Positions 10,561-21,317 of a stretch of 64,000 nucleotides of DNA are shown here, one piece after another. The translations under genes were made by a program, and so were the position numbers. Source of the DNA: Salmonella enterica subsp. diarizonae. Its GTDB lineage: Bacteria > Pseudomonadota > Gammaproteobacteria > Enterobacterales > Enterobacteriaceae. A model generated the notes under the pieces. It worked only from the letters and a program-made list of their open reading frames with translations. It was not told the origin of the DNA and made no database searches. Numbering within the stretch: position 1 is the first letter of the stretch; each line of letters begins with the position of its first letter. The DNA lies in assembly GCF_008692785.1 (NCBI RefSeq), contig NZ_VXJV01000004.1:62001-126000 (forward strand), written 5' to 3'.

Positions 10561-10621
10561 ATATCATAACCGAGGCGAAAAAACGCCGTTATTGTAGCAA
10601 AAGCGTCGTCAATGGTATTGA

Positions 10622-11062
10622 TCAAAACTCATACAAATCATGCAGCAATACAAAAGGCGGATTTTTCTGCTGCTGATGCCAGAGACTGGTTACATCCGGC
10701 GCGCCAAGCGCGACAATCTGGTCGCGAAATGCTGAACTGCTCATCGACTCTCGCAAAGGAAGCATTTCCTCTATCAATGAATAGCTGACACCTGAAATAA
10801 CTTCACATTGAGAATGTTTATGGCTCATCAGCGACGCTACACGATAAGGCGCCGCGCCGGAAATGTCGGTTAAAAATATCACGCCTTCACCAGAGTCGGT
10901 GGCATGGAGGGCATCACACATCATGCGGCTCAGCATGTTTGAGCTCAGGCCGCGCCAAAAATTGACCGCCCGGCATTGCGCCAGCGGACCATTTTTTCTC
11001 TCCAGGCGATCAAGCATATCCTGTGCGCGATCGTCATGGCAGGTAATCACCCAACCTAACAT
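10622..11062 (-). CDS. yadI: PTS EIIA-like protein of the mannose family
   Basis: A 146-aa EIIA(Man/Aga)-type domain. The N-terminal LGWVITCHDD places the phosphoacceptor histidine at residue 9, and FLTDISGAAPYRVAS matches the next family motif. No partner EIIB/C/D genes are nearby, so it is an orphan. The ribosome site TAAGGAGG precedes the start on the minus strand. The filamentous prophage begins just upstream, separating yadI from the yadGH region and possibly from its native promoter. Confidence 0.85.
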   Translation of the reverse strand: MLGWVITCHDDRAQDMLDRLERKNGPLAQCRAVNFWRGLSSNMLSRMMCDALHATDSGEGVIFLTDISGAAPYRVASLMSHKHSQCEVISGVSYSLIEEMLPLRESMSSSAFRDQIVALGAPDVTSLWHQQQKNPPFVLLHDLYEF

Positions 11063-12230
<1,168 letters not shown>

Positions 12231-12297
12231 TACTGATTTTTTACACTGAATATAACTTTGAATCTGAATATTAAATTTATTTAATAAGGTGAATATT

Positions 12298-13146
12298 ATG
12301 GCAATTTCAAAAAGTGACGTATTTGACGCATGCAATATGATTTATAATGCGGGACAAAATGTAACTCTTGATGCTGTGCGCGCTATTACTGGCGGCTCGT
12401 TTTCCACTATTTCCCCGATGGTTAAAGAGTGGAAAGCAGAACAATCCGGCGTTAACGCCTCTCTTGAATCCAGCGTTGCCCGCACTGACGTTCCTGCAAA
12501 GCTGACGGAGCTGCTTAACACGCTCTGGAATTCCGCGATGGCGGCTGCTTCTGAAAAAATGGAAACAGAACGCCAGTTGCTGAGCGATTATAAAACTGAG
12601 CTTGAGAATGAGCGCCACGACCTGATTTATGCGTCTGACCGCATCGGCTGTGAACTGGATGACCTGAAATTTGATTTCAATGTGCTCACCACTAATCACA
12701 AAAATTTACAGGATTCTTATAATGAGCTTGAGCGCGAAAATATTTCCCTTCGTGCTGAACTGGCGGCGCGTGAAAAATCCATTACTCATAATGAATCCGT
12801 GTTGGGTGAAATCACAAAGTTCCTGAAAGCGCTGAATAATACCGCTCCGGCTGCCCCTGCTCCTGCGGCTGGTGCTGAAGCTGAAAATAAAGGTGCTGCG
12901 GCAACGGCTGAAACATCCGGCGACACTGTTAATTCTGAAACGGTAACTAATAATGAGGAAAAACCAAAAGCCCCTGCTTCGAATAAACCTGCGATTAAAT
13001 CAGACGGCAAGCCAAAGAATAAAGCGGCAACTAAAAAGAATGCTGCGGCCGGAAATGCGCCCGGTTCCTCTGTATCTGTTTGCGGTAAGGCGTTAGTTAA
13101 TGTAGCAAACGGTGCCGGCATTATCCCCGCTAATTCTGTAGTGTAG
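12298..13146 (+). CDS. KfrA-like DNA-binding coiled-coil protein
   Basis: A 282-aa protein. Residues about 5-50 (VFDACNMIYNAG...VRAITGGSFSTISPMVKEW) match the KfrA N-terminal DNA-binding domain of plasmid proteins. A long coiled coil follows to about residue 165, then a low-complexity Ala/Pro/Lys-rich tail. Plasmid KfrA proteins bind operator DNA and help partition or regulate. Here it may be the lysogeny regulator or copy-control protein; that is inference. ATG 12298 follows AAGGTG; the in-frame GTG at 12289 would consume that site. The 5' leader is identical over 17 bp to that of the gene at 15567. Confidence 0.8.
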   Translation: MAISKSDVFDACNMIYNAGQNVTLDAVRAITGGSFSTISPMVKEWKAEQSGVNASLESSVARTDVPAKLTELLNTLWNSAMAAASEKMETERQLLSDYKTELENERHDLIYASDRIGCELDDLKFDFNVLTTNHKNLQDSYNELERENISLRAELAAREKSITHNESVLGEITKFLKALNNTAPAAPAPAAGAEAENKGAAATAETSGDTVNSETVTNNEEKPKAPASNKPAIKSDGKPKNKAATKKNAAAGNAPGSSVSVCGKALVNVANGAGIIPANSVV

Positions 13147-13170
13147 GATTGTAATATTGTAGCCTGTAAC

Positions 13171-13218
13171 ATTACTACATTACTACATTACTACATTACT
13201 ACATTACTACATTACTAC
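13171..13218 (+). repeat. Six perfect tandem copies of ATTACTAC
   Basis: Six contiguous 8-bp units lie between the kfrA-like stop and the AGGAGG of the next gene. They resemble short iterons, an operator array, or a slippage-prone leader. The 8-bp unit is not a multiple of three and the array lies outside any coding frame. Confidence 0.95.
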
Positions 13219-13242
13219 ATCTTACATTTACAGGAGGTGGCT

Positions 13243-13431
13243 ATGCGTATCCCTTATCATCCTCTGATTCATCAGACGGTTGAACTGCCGGGTGATGATA
13301 ATTTGACAGATGAAGAAAGGCAGGAAATGAGAGAAATAGCCGTTCTTCTTTTTTCTCGCGTAGTTCGTCTTACTGTCGGGGGTTTCTCTCTTATTTTTTT
13401 CTTTTGTGTGACGCTATTAATTTTTGGTTAA
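13243..13431 (+). CDS. Small membrane protein of unknown function (phage)
   Basis: A 62-aa protein with a charged N-terminal half (DDNLTDEERQEMREIA) and one C-terminal transmembrane segment (about residues 41-61, VGGFSLIFFFCVTLLIF). A consensus AGGAGG ends 6 bases before ATG 13243. It lies between the repeat array and the replication gene. No family is recognised. Confidence 0.65.
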   Translation: MRIPYHPLIHQTVELPGDDNLTDEERQEMREIAVLLFSRVVRLTVGGFSLIFFFCVTLLIFG

Positions 13432-13444
13432 ACCTCTCAATTAA

Positions 13445-15532
<2,088 letters not shown>

Positions 15533-15566
15533 CAATAACTATCGCTGACCCGATAAGGTGAATATT

Positions 15567-16016
15567 ATGACTATGAATGTGAATGTTAAAACTCAATTAC
15601 CTGAAGGTATGGTTGATTTATACCCCTATGAACTGCCTGATGGTTTTCGTACCGGCACCACGTTTTCAGGCACGTTTATTAATGTGTTTGTGGCGAACAC
15701 TGAAAACCTGAATTTACCCCCGGATGACAAGAGACATGAATCCGTTGCTAAATATGCGTTTTCCTGTGCTATTCCTTTTGAAAATCGTAAAACTCAGTGC
15801 CGTGAGTCTCAGTCGGTTAAATTCTCCTGTACTGAGGAGGATTATAAATATCTTAAATCAGTGTATGAATCGCTGAAATTTCAGCCTGTCCATCTTGTCT
15901 GCGTTCCCGGCTCATGGGGTAATTCCCCAACTCAGCACGGTGTGTTTTTCCGGTACGTGTCCAATTCAATCCGTCGCTTTGATGGCAAGCTGATAACTGA
16001 GAAGAAAGGTGGTTGA
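15567..16016 (+). CDS. Probable phage ssDNA-binding protein (gpV position)
   Basis: A 149-aa protein beginning MTMNVNVKTQLPEG, rich in beta-prone stretches and aromatic residues. It lies directly after the replication gene, where Ff phages encode the ssDNA-binding protein gpV. No sequence motif proves that role, so it rests on position and general composition. Its leader ATAAGGTGAATATTATG (15553-15569) is identical to that of the kfrA-like gene, with AAGGTG as ribosome site. The stop lies 2 bp before the next start. Confidence 0.55.
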   Translation: MTMNVNVKTQLPEGMVDLYPYELPDGFRTGTTFSGTFINVFVANTENLNLPPDDKRHESVAKYAFSCAIPFENRKTQCRESQSVKFSCTEEDYKYLKSVYESLKFQPVHLVCVPGSWGNSPTQHGVFFRYVSNSIRRFDGKLITEKKGG

Positions 16017-16018
16017 TT

Positions 16019-16336
16019 ATGAAGGACAGATTCAGAACCTGCACCACCAGGATTATTGTTGATTTTTATCACCTTCGTTCTCAGTATGCAGAACGGCAGC
16101 TTGAATCCCTTCGCAGATTATCCAGTGAAGCGTGCGATTTGTGTGACAGGGGCGATTATCATGATGGGTTGTTGTGTTTTTGTTTTATAAAGGATGAAAT
16201 TGGCAAGGTTATTTCATCTGCTCATTCATCTCTTGCTGTTTCTTTGTCTGATATGTTGATGAATACTAATTTTTGTATTTCTGAATGTATGGATAAGCTT
16301 TTAAAAGCCAGGGGGGATAATTATGCCGCTGATTAA
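16019..16336 (+). CDS. Hypothetical phage protein
   Basis: A 105-aa, Cys- and Ser-rich helical-looking protein (MKDRFRTCTTRIIVDFYHLR). ATG 16019 follows AAAGGTGG, and the gene starts 2 bp after the preceding stop and overlaps the next gene by 14 bp, so it belongs to a tightly coupled operon. No family is recognised; no signal peptide or membrane segment is evident. Confidence 0.65.
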   Translation: MKDRFRTCTTRIIVDFYHLRSQYAERQLESLRRLSSEACDLCDRGDYHDGLLCFCFIKDEIGKVISSAHSSLAVSLSDMLMNTNFCISECMDKLLKARGDNYAAD

Positions 16337-16688
16337 AATTAATCCTAATCGCTCTTATATATCCTCGTCACTGGTTGAAGATGTGCGAATGGACTCATTG
16401 CGCAATCGTTTATTGTCGCTGTTTAAAAGCACCGGGGACTTTTTCAAAGAGGATGACTTTAATAAAAGCAGATTCCGCGAAACCTATAGCCTTAATATGA
16501 GCGGCTTAGTCTCCCTTTTACGTGAATGGCATGAATTCCGCAGTGACTGCCGTTCTGCACCGTTCTGTCGCTTCCGGCTGCTTCACCGGCTGCGTCTTCA
16601 GTCATGGGGGGAAACGGCTGATGAGCAGATTGCTAAATTAAATTCGCTCATTGATTTACCTGAAACAACTCTTCATAAGTCGGGGTAA
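16323..16688 (+). CDS. Hypothetical phage protein
   Basis: A 121-aa basic, Arg-rich protein (for example FCRFRLLHRLRLQSW at about residues 82-96) with no membrane segment. ATG 16323 follows AGGGGGG and overlaps the upstream gene. The basic character would suit nucleic-acid binding, but no known domain is visible. Confidence 0.6.
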   Translation: MPLIKINPNRSYISSSLVEDVRMDSLRNRLLSLFKSTGDFFKEDDFNKSRFRETYSLNMSGLVSLLREWHEFRSDCRSAPFCRFRLLHRLRLQSWGETADEQIAKLNSLIDLPETTLHKSG

Positions 16689-16694
16689 TATTTA

Positions 16695-16793
16695 ATGTCC
16701 GCCAGTGAATTTTATTTGGTTGTTCTTCTCGGCGGTTTTACCTTTGTGGCGTTTATTGCAGGTTTTGCCACCGGGTTTTTATATGGGGACTGA
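16695..16793 (+). CDS. 32-aa membrane microprotein, candidate pVII/pIX-type minor coat protein
   Basis: MSASEFYLVVLLGG followed by one hydrophobic helix ending in GFLYGD. Tiny single-helix proteins precede the major coat protein in Ff phages and cap the virion end. The assignment is by size, hydrophobicity and position; no strong ribosome site is seen. Confidence 0.5.
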   Translation: MSASEFYLVVLLGGFTFVAFIAGFATGFLYGD

Positions 16794-16850
16794 ATAAATA
16801 TTGCATTTGCTCTTGGTTTTGTAGCCGAATTTATTCCGCCGGGGTGATTT

Positions 16851-16997
16851 ATGTGTGATTTTGATATTAATGAGTTTATGACTCATTTACTGGCAATCGA
16901 CCCTTTATTGTTTGGATTCCTTATAGGTTTCGTCATGGTTGCGCCGTTTGTTCTTTTTCCGTTTTTTATTTCGTTCATCCGTAAGGACCTTTACTAA
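16851..16997 (+). CDS. 48-aa membrane microprotein, candidate minor coat protein
   Basis: MCDFDINEFMTHLL then a hydrophobic segment (LLFGFLIGFVMVAPFVLFPFFISF) and a short basic tail (IRKDLY). A GGGGTG element lies just upstream. Position and size fit the pVII/pIX group of filamentous phages. Confidence 0.55.
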   Translation: MCDFDINEFMTHLLAIDPLLFGFLIGFVMVAPFVLFPFFISFIRKDLY

Positions 16998-17026
16998 TAC
17001 AGGAGGTAATATATGAGGTAGTAACA

Positions 17027-17155
17027 GTGAATATACCGTATGCATTAATTGGCTCTTTGTTCGGGTTATGGTTTTTAGCCTGGATAATGGGCTTGTTATC
17101 TGCGCATTTTTTACGTTCTGTAATTGATGTGTTTCACCGTTCGGTCGATGACTGA
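17027..17155 (+). CDS. 42-aa membrane microprotein, probable GTG start
   Basis: GTG 17027 opens MNIPYALIGSLFGLWFLAWIMGLLSAHFL followed by a short hydrophilic tail. A perfect AGGAGG at 17001-17006 is followed by a two-codon ORF (ATG AGG TAG at 17013-17021) ending 5 bases before this GTG, suggesting reinitiation or an altered start. It ends 13 bp before the major coat gene. Confidence 0.5.
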   Translation: MNIPYALIGSLFGLWFLAWIMGLLSAHFLRSVIDVFHRSVDD

Positions 17156-17168
17156 TTAAGGATTGAAT

Positions 17169-17465
17169 ATGTTTAAAGAAAAAATTTCGAAAGTAGCCGG
17201 ATTTGTGAAAGAGAACACTACTCCGGCAATGCTGGCTTCCAGTGCTGTTACCGGACTGGCTGTGATGGCGGCTCCTGCCTTTGCGGTCGACCCGGCTGCG
17301 CCAGCGCCGTTCACTCTGACTGCTACTATGATTTCCCCGATTGTGAATGCGCTTGGTTCCAACTTTGGGGTTGCTGTGGCGTCTGCGTTTGGTCTGCTGA
17401 CGATTACCCTTGTTGGTAAATCCGCATTCTCTGCTGTCAAGGGTATGATTTCCCGCGCTTTGTAA
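17169..17465 (+). CDS. Major coat protein (pVIII-like)
   Basis: A 98-aa precursor. A long signal sequence ends at APAFA (about residue 39), leaving a mature protein of about 59 residues. The mature part begins VDPAAPAPFT, has one hydrophobic span (NFGVAVASAFGLLTITLVG) and ends in a basic tail (KSAFSAVKGMISRAL) to contact the packaged DNA, the hallmark layout of filamentous phage coat proteins. ATG 17169 follows TAAGGA. A strong terminator follows immediately, as after Ff gene VIII. Confidence 0.9.
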   Translation: MFKEKISKVAGFVKENTTPAMLASSAVTGLAVMAAPAFAVDPAAPAPFTLTATMISPIVNALGSNFGVAVASAFGLLTITLVGKSAFSAVKGMISRAL

Positions 17466-17489
17466 GTGCCATATCTTACGTTTAATTAT

Positions 17490-17515
17490 GCCCCCTGAAC
17501 TGGGGGCTTTATTTC
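17490..17515 (+). terminator. Terminator after the major coat gene
   Basis: GCCCCC at 17490-17495 pairs with GGGGGC at 17502-17507, followed by a T-rich run. Its position between the pVIII-like and pIII-like genes mirrors the central terminator of Ff phages, which lowers expression of downstream minor proteins. Confidence 0.85.
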
Positions 17516-17531
17516 TTTCGGGGATTCAGTT

Positions 17532-19173
17532 ATGAGATATTTACTTCTGATTTTATCGTTAATGGGAGGTTTATTATCGTTTAATTCTTTTGCTGCTTCT
17601 TGTCCGGTTGGTGTCACTGTTCCCGCTGGTACTTATAAGCCTTATTATGAAATTAAAAATCCTGATGGCACTTCCGAGAAATATATAAATGTTGGTGGTT
17701 GTGAGTATTGGGCTAAAGGGGGGGGCTACATGGACTCCTGATGGTTGGTTAGGTTCATTTGATTCTTTAGTTTCTACGGGTAATCCTGCTAAAGCAGGCT
17801 TTTCCCCGGCGCTTGATGAAAATGGTAAGAAGCCTGTATCTTCTGATACTAATCCTGATAACCCTGATGTTAATCCCCCTCAGCCTGATGTAACGCCCCC
17901 TGAACCTGATAAGCCAACTCCGCCTTCTGGCTCTTATTTATCTCAGGTATTATCTGATATTTCTCATTCAACTCCTGCTATGTTGTATTCCTCTTTTTAC
18001 TTTCACTATGATTTTTCATCCAGTCTCGAAGATAATAAAAGAGTTGCCCAGGCTTTTCTTCAGAAGTTATCTGATGTTACTCCGCCTGATTATGCTTCGG
18101 TTGACCGTATTAAATCTATGATGGATGACTGGCAGAAAACTTATTCATATTTGAGACCTTCTGATGCGGGCCCTTATTATCTCTGGAATGCGACTAAATT
18201 TGTTGGTGGTGAACATCGTTATAGGGGCGCAATTTATATTGCTGTTTATAATTGTGCTGAACCTGATTATAAAGGTAATTGTCCTGATGAGTATAAGCCT
18301 CTTGATATTCCTGACCCGAATTATGCAAGTTTAAATGATTATAAAAATGGTATTACCCGCTGTATGCGTAATCCTAATGACCCGTCCTGTCATTCCTCTG
18401 GCGATTCTTCCGGGGATTCTGGTGATTCGTCTGGCGACCATACCGTAACGACCTGTAGCCCTGGCTATCATCCTGACGCTTCCCGTCCGGGTGTCTGTGT
18501 TTCTGATAATCCGGGGGGTGGTACTGGTTCGGATGGAGGTGACCAGCCTGATACTTGTCCTCCCGGCTCTCATCATGTGCCGGGTTCGCCGGATGGTTCC
18601 TGTACCACGGATTTAAATCCTAATCCGGGAGGTGGTGGCGGTTCTGGTTCCGGTAATACTGATAATAATGACAATGGTGATGTTGTGGCGGCTATTAATG
18701 CGTTTCATGCGGATAATAATAAGAATCATAAAGAGTTAATGGATGATTTAAATAAAAAACCTGCTGATCCGGATTATACGGGGATGGAAGGTGAATTTTC
18801 TTCTATGGTTGGAGGTGCTATGAGTGGTATTACGGATTCCGTGAAATCTGCATGGGATGCGGGTAAAGCTGCATTTGGTGAAGGGCTTTCCGGGATTGAC
18901 TCTATGCTGCCTGATATTAAAACATCGTTTGATTTGCCTCCCGGCTTTGAAGCTGCTTCAACCGGACGCTGTATTCCTGTAGTCCTGGATTTTGATATTA
19001 AACTTGTTGGAATTCCTGACTATCATTTTCATGCTGTGGGTACTCAGGTTTGTTTGCTGTACGACAAATATATTCGCCCGGTACTGAATTTTGTACTGGT
19101 CATACTGAGTTTCTTTGTGATTCATCGTCTGCTTGTTCGTTCTGCTGAGTTTCTGACGGATGGACGTCATTAA
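17532..19173 (+). CDS. Adsorption minor coat protein (pIII-like), frame broken at a G8 tract
   Basis: The protein that would cap the virion and bind the host receptor. The first part (17532-17741) has a signal peptide (MRYLLLILSLMGGLLSFNSFAA) and a Cys-containing start of the N domain. Reading then stops just after G8 at 17708-17715, and the rest (to 19173) lies in the +1 frame. Removing one G joins YWAKGG directly to ATWTPDGW and gives about 546 aa. The second part has a Pro-rich linker (about 17870-17930), Asp/Ser-rich and Gly-rich linkers, four-Cys CSPGYH/CPPGSH repeats and a C-terminal anchor (PVLNFVLVILSFFVIHRLL). It is either phase-variable, frameshifted in translation, defective, or a sequencing error. 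Confidence 0.85.
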
Positions 19174-19188
19174 TGAGGAGGGGTTGTT

Positions 19189-19605
19189 ATGCCTTTACTT
19201 GCTGTCGCTCTTGATTTTTTATTTGGTCTGCTGGTTCGTGTCGGTGCGTGGGCTATTCGCTATCTTGCTCCAGAAATGATTTCCATGCTGCTTTACCGCT
19301 CAACGTCTTCTTATGTGATTATGGGGCTGTCGGTGGCATTCTATATTTCCACCTTCCTTGCAGTGATGACTTTTATTAATGATAAGGCAACCAGTTTAAT
19401 TGCTGCTCTGGCTTTGCCTAACGATTACTGGGTAACGGGTTTATCTATGTTGCCGTCTAATATTCTGTCCTGCCTGTCAGCGGTGTTTCTGGCCTATACG
19501 GTCTATCTGACGTTTCGCTTCAAGATTTTTATTTCACGTCTCATTACGTCACAGTTTACTCAGGCGCAACTTCCGCCCGGTCAGGGACGTTTACCGAAAC
19601 CCTGA
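19189..19605 (+). CDS. pVI-like minor coat / membrane protein
   Basis: A 138-aa hydrophobic protein with about three membrane segments and a basic C-terminus (RFKIFISRL... ending GQGRLPKP). It follows the adsorption gene, as gene VI follows gene III in Ff phages. AGGAGGGG lies just upstream of ATG 19189. The role is assigned from position and topology. Confidence 0.75.
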   Translation: MPLLAVALDFLFGLLVRVGAWAIRYLAPEMISMLLYRSTSSYVIMGLSVAFYISTFLAVMTFINDKATSLIAALALPNDYWVTGLSMLPSNILSCLSAVFLAYTVYLTFRFKIFISRLITSQFTQAQLPPGQGRLPKP

Positions 19606-19790
19606 TAATGTAATAATCGTTACTGCGTAACAACTGAATAGTTTAATTAATTACGCTGAATGACACATTTAATTTATTCCAGATACTGAATGCACTTAAT
19701 TTTAATATTTAACATCTGACACTGAATGCTTTATTAAATATATCTGACTGTCTTTATATCTTTTTAACATATCCGTATGAGGGTGAGATA
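19606..19790 (+). promoter_or_regulatory. AT-rich intergenic region with repeated CTGAAT before the zot operon
   Basis: 185 bp with no gene. CTGAAT occurs at 19634, 19656, 19686 and 19722; the same hexamer occurs twice in the AT-rich leader of the kfrA-like gene (12246, 12264). It probably holds the promoter for zot and the secretin; the repeated motif could be a regulator site. Confidence 0.4.
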
Positions 19791-21047
19791 ATGACTGTAA
19801 AATGGGTGACCGGAAAACTCGGCGCGGGTAAAGGTCTTTACTGTGATTATGAAATGGTCAAATATTACCGGGAAGGCCGTCGTGTTGTAACCAATTATCC
19901 GGTGGATACCCATCTGCTTGGCCCTGACTCCGATAATCCGGTAATGGTTCTTCCTTCTCATCCCCGCCCACAGGATTTACAGGCGCTTGGGCGTGGTTGT
20001 CCTGATGAAGAGAAAGAAAAGTTTGGCGCTATTTTTCTTGATGAGGCGGGAACCTGGTTAAACAGTCGAACCTATGGTGATAAAAGTCGTCTTGCTCTTA
20101 TTGACTGGTTTATTCACTCCCGTCATCTCGGCTGGGACGTGTTTATTATCGTCCAGAACGAAGAGATGATTGATAAACAGATAGCACTTGCAACGGGTGA
20201 AGTTCTGGTGGTGTGTAAACGTTCTGACCGTGCTCAGGGTGTTTTTCGTAAGTTGTTTAAGAAGCTGACTTCCGGTAAGGGTTCCGCTAACGGCAGCACA
20301 CCGCAGAAAAAACAGTCCGGGTTATTTCGTCATCGGGTAATAGTCGAAACTTATTTTCAGCGTAAATCTGTCCGTGATAAGCCTTTTGATAAGTTTTCGT
20401 TTTTTGCTGACTGGTATTTTGGCATCCATGATACTAATCATATTTTTGAAGATGGTTATGAGTCTCTCACCATTAACGGGCAGCTCCGTCGCTGTGATAT
20501 GCGCTGTATGTATTCTCTCCTGCCAGGCAGAACTATTACGCAGTGGTATCACGCGAATGATCCGGTAATCAGGAAGCCCGTCATCAGTAAGCGCCGTCTT
20601 CTTACCGTTCTGTTTTTTGGTTCCGGCACCTTCCTGAGCTGGTATTTTCTGGTTGCGCATAAACAGCCGGATACAGCCCCCGGTCAGGTTCAGCCCGTCA
20701 GTTCGTCACCGACTGCCGTTTCTGTATCCGGCGTATCAGGTACAACCGCGCAGGCTGTCCCCTCACCTCCGCCACTTTCGACACAATGGCGACTGACCGG
20801 ATATCTCAAATCAGGCACCGGACAACCCCGCTACGTTATCCGGGATAACGCCGGAAACGTGCGCTACATCGCCTCCGCCAGACCGTGGGACGGGGTGTAC
20901 AGTGAAATTCTTGTTGACGGCGAGCGGGTGACGTTCTGGACGGGTACTGACCGCGCGCCGGGCAGTCAGGGCGGCGGGGAAAGCCCGCTTTCCACTGCTG
21001 CCGCTCCGGTACTGTCCGCGCTGGGGATGGGTGACGCCTCGCACTGA
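19791..21047 (+). CDS. Zot-domain assembly/export ATPase (pI-like)
   Basis: A 418-aa inner-membrane protein driving phage extrusion. Walker A is GKLGAGKG (residues 8-15) and Walker B is IFLDEAG with D84-E85. One transmembrane segment (about residues 269-290, LLTVLFFGSGTFLSWYFLVA) separates the cytoplasmic ATPase from a periplasmic Pro/Ser-rich tail that should contact the secretin. ATG 19791 follows GAGGGTGAG. The final third is noticeably GC-richer than the first two thirds. Confidence 0.92.
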   Translation: MTVKWVTGKLGAGKGLYCDYEMVKYYREGRRVVTNYPVDTHLLGPDSDNPVMVLPSHPRPQDLQALGRGCPDEEKEKFGAIFLDEAGTWLNSRTYGDKSRLALIDWFIHSRHLGWDVFIIVQNEEMIDKQIALATGEVLVVCKRSDRAQGVFRKLFKKLTSGKGSANGSTPQKKQSGLFRHRVIVETYFQRKSVRDKPFDKFSFFADWYFGIHDTNHIFEDGYESLTINGQLRRCDMRCMYSLLPGRTITQWYHANDPVIRKPVISKRRLLTVLFFGSGTFLSWYFLVAHKQPDTAPGQVQPVSSSPTAVSVSGVSGTTAQAVPSPPPLSTQWRLTGYLKSGTGQPRYVIRDNAGNVRYIASARPWDGVYSEILVDGERVTFWTGTDRAPGSQGGGESPLSTAAAPVLSALGMGDASH

Positions 21048-21317
21048 CCCTGACCGGAGCACTCCGCCACCCTGACAGACAAAACAAACAAACTAATGAA
21101 GAAACAAACAAACTTACTCACAGACAACCGTGAAGTCATGATTCACACAAAGAATCTGCCGCCCGGAGAGAGAGGAGGCAGCGCTCGCCGCAAGATGAGA
21201 TTAGGGAGTCATTGCGAAGCTTTGACGAGTCTGTCTCATCGAGGAAGCGCAATTTCACCCGCTGTTACAGGTGAGCACTTACGCACCGTTGTCAGTGTTA
21301 TTGAGGAGGAGTTAACC

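Noticed and set aside
13171-13218. CRISPR array
   Set aside because: The units are 8 bp and contiguous, with no spacers and no cas genes.
17689-19173. Separate gene beginning MLVVVSIGLKGG
   Set aside because: No ribosome site and no signal peptide; it is the out-of-frame continuation of the pIII-like gene beyond the G8 tract.
21096-21317. N-terminal extension of the secretin
   Set aside because: It lacks a ribosome site and would bury the signal peptide about 75 residues inside the protein.
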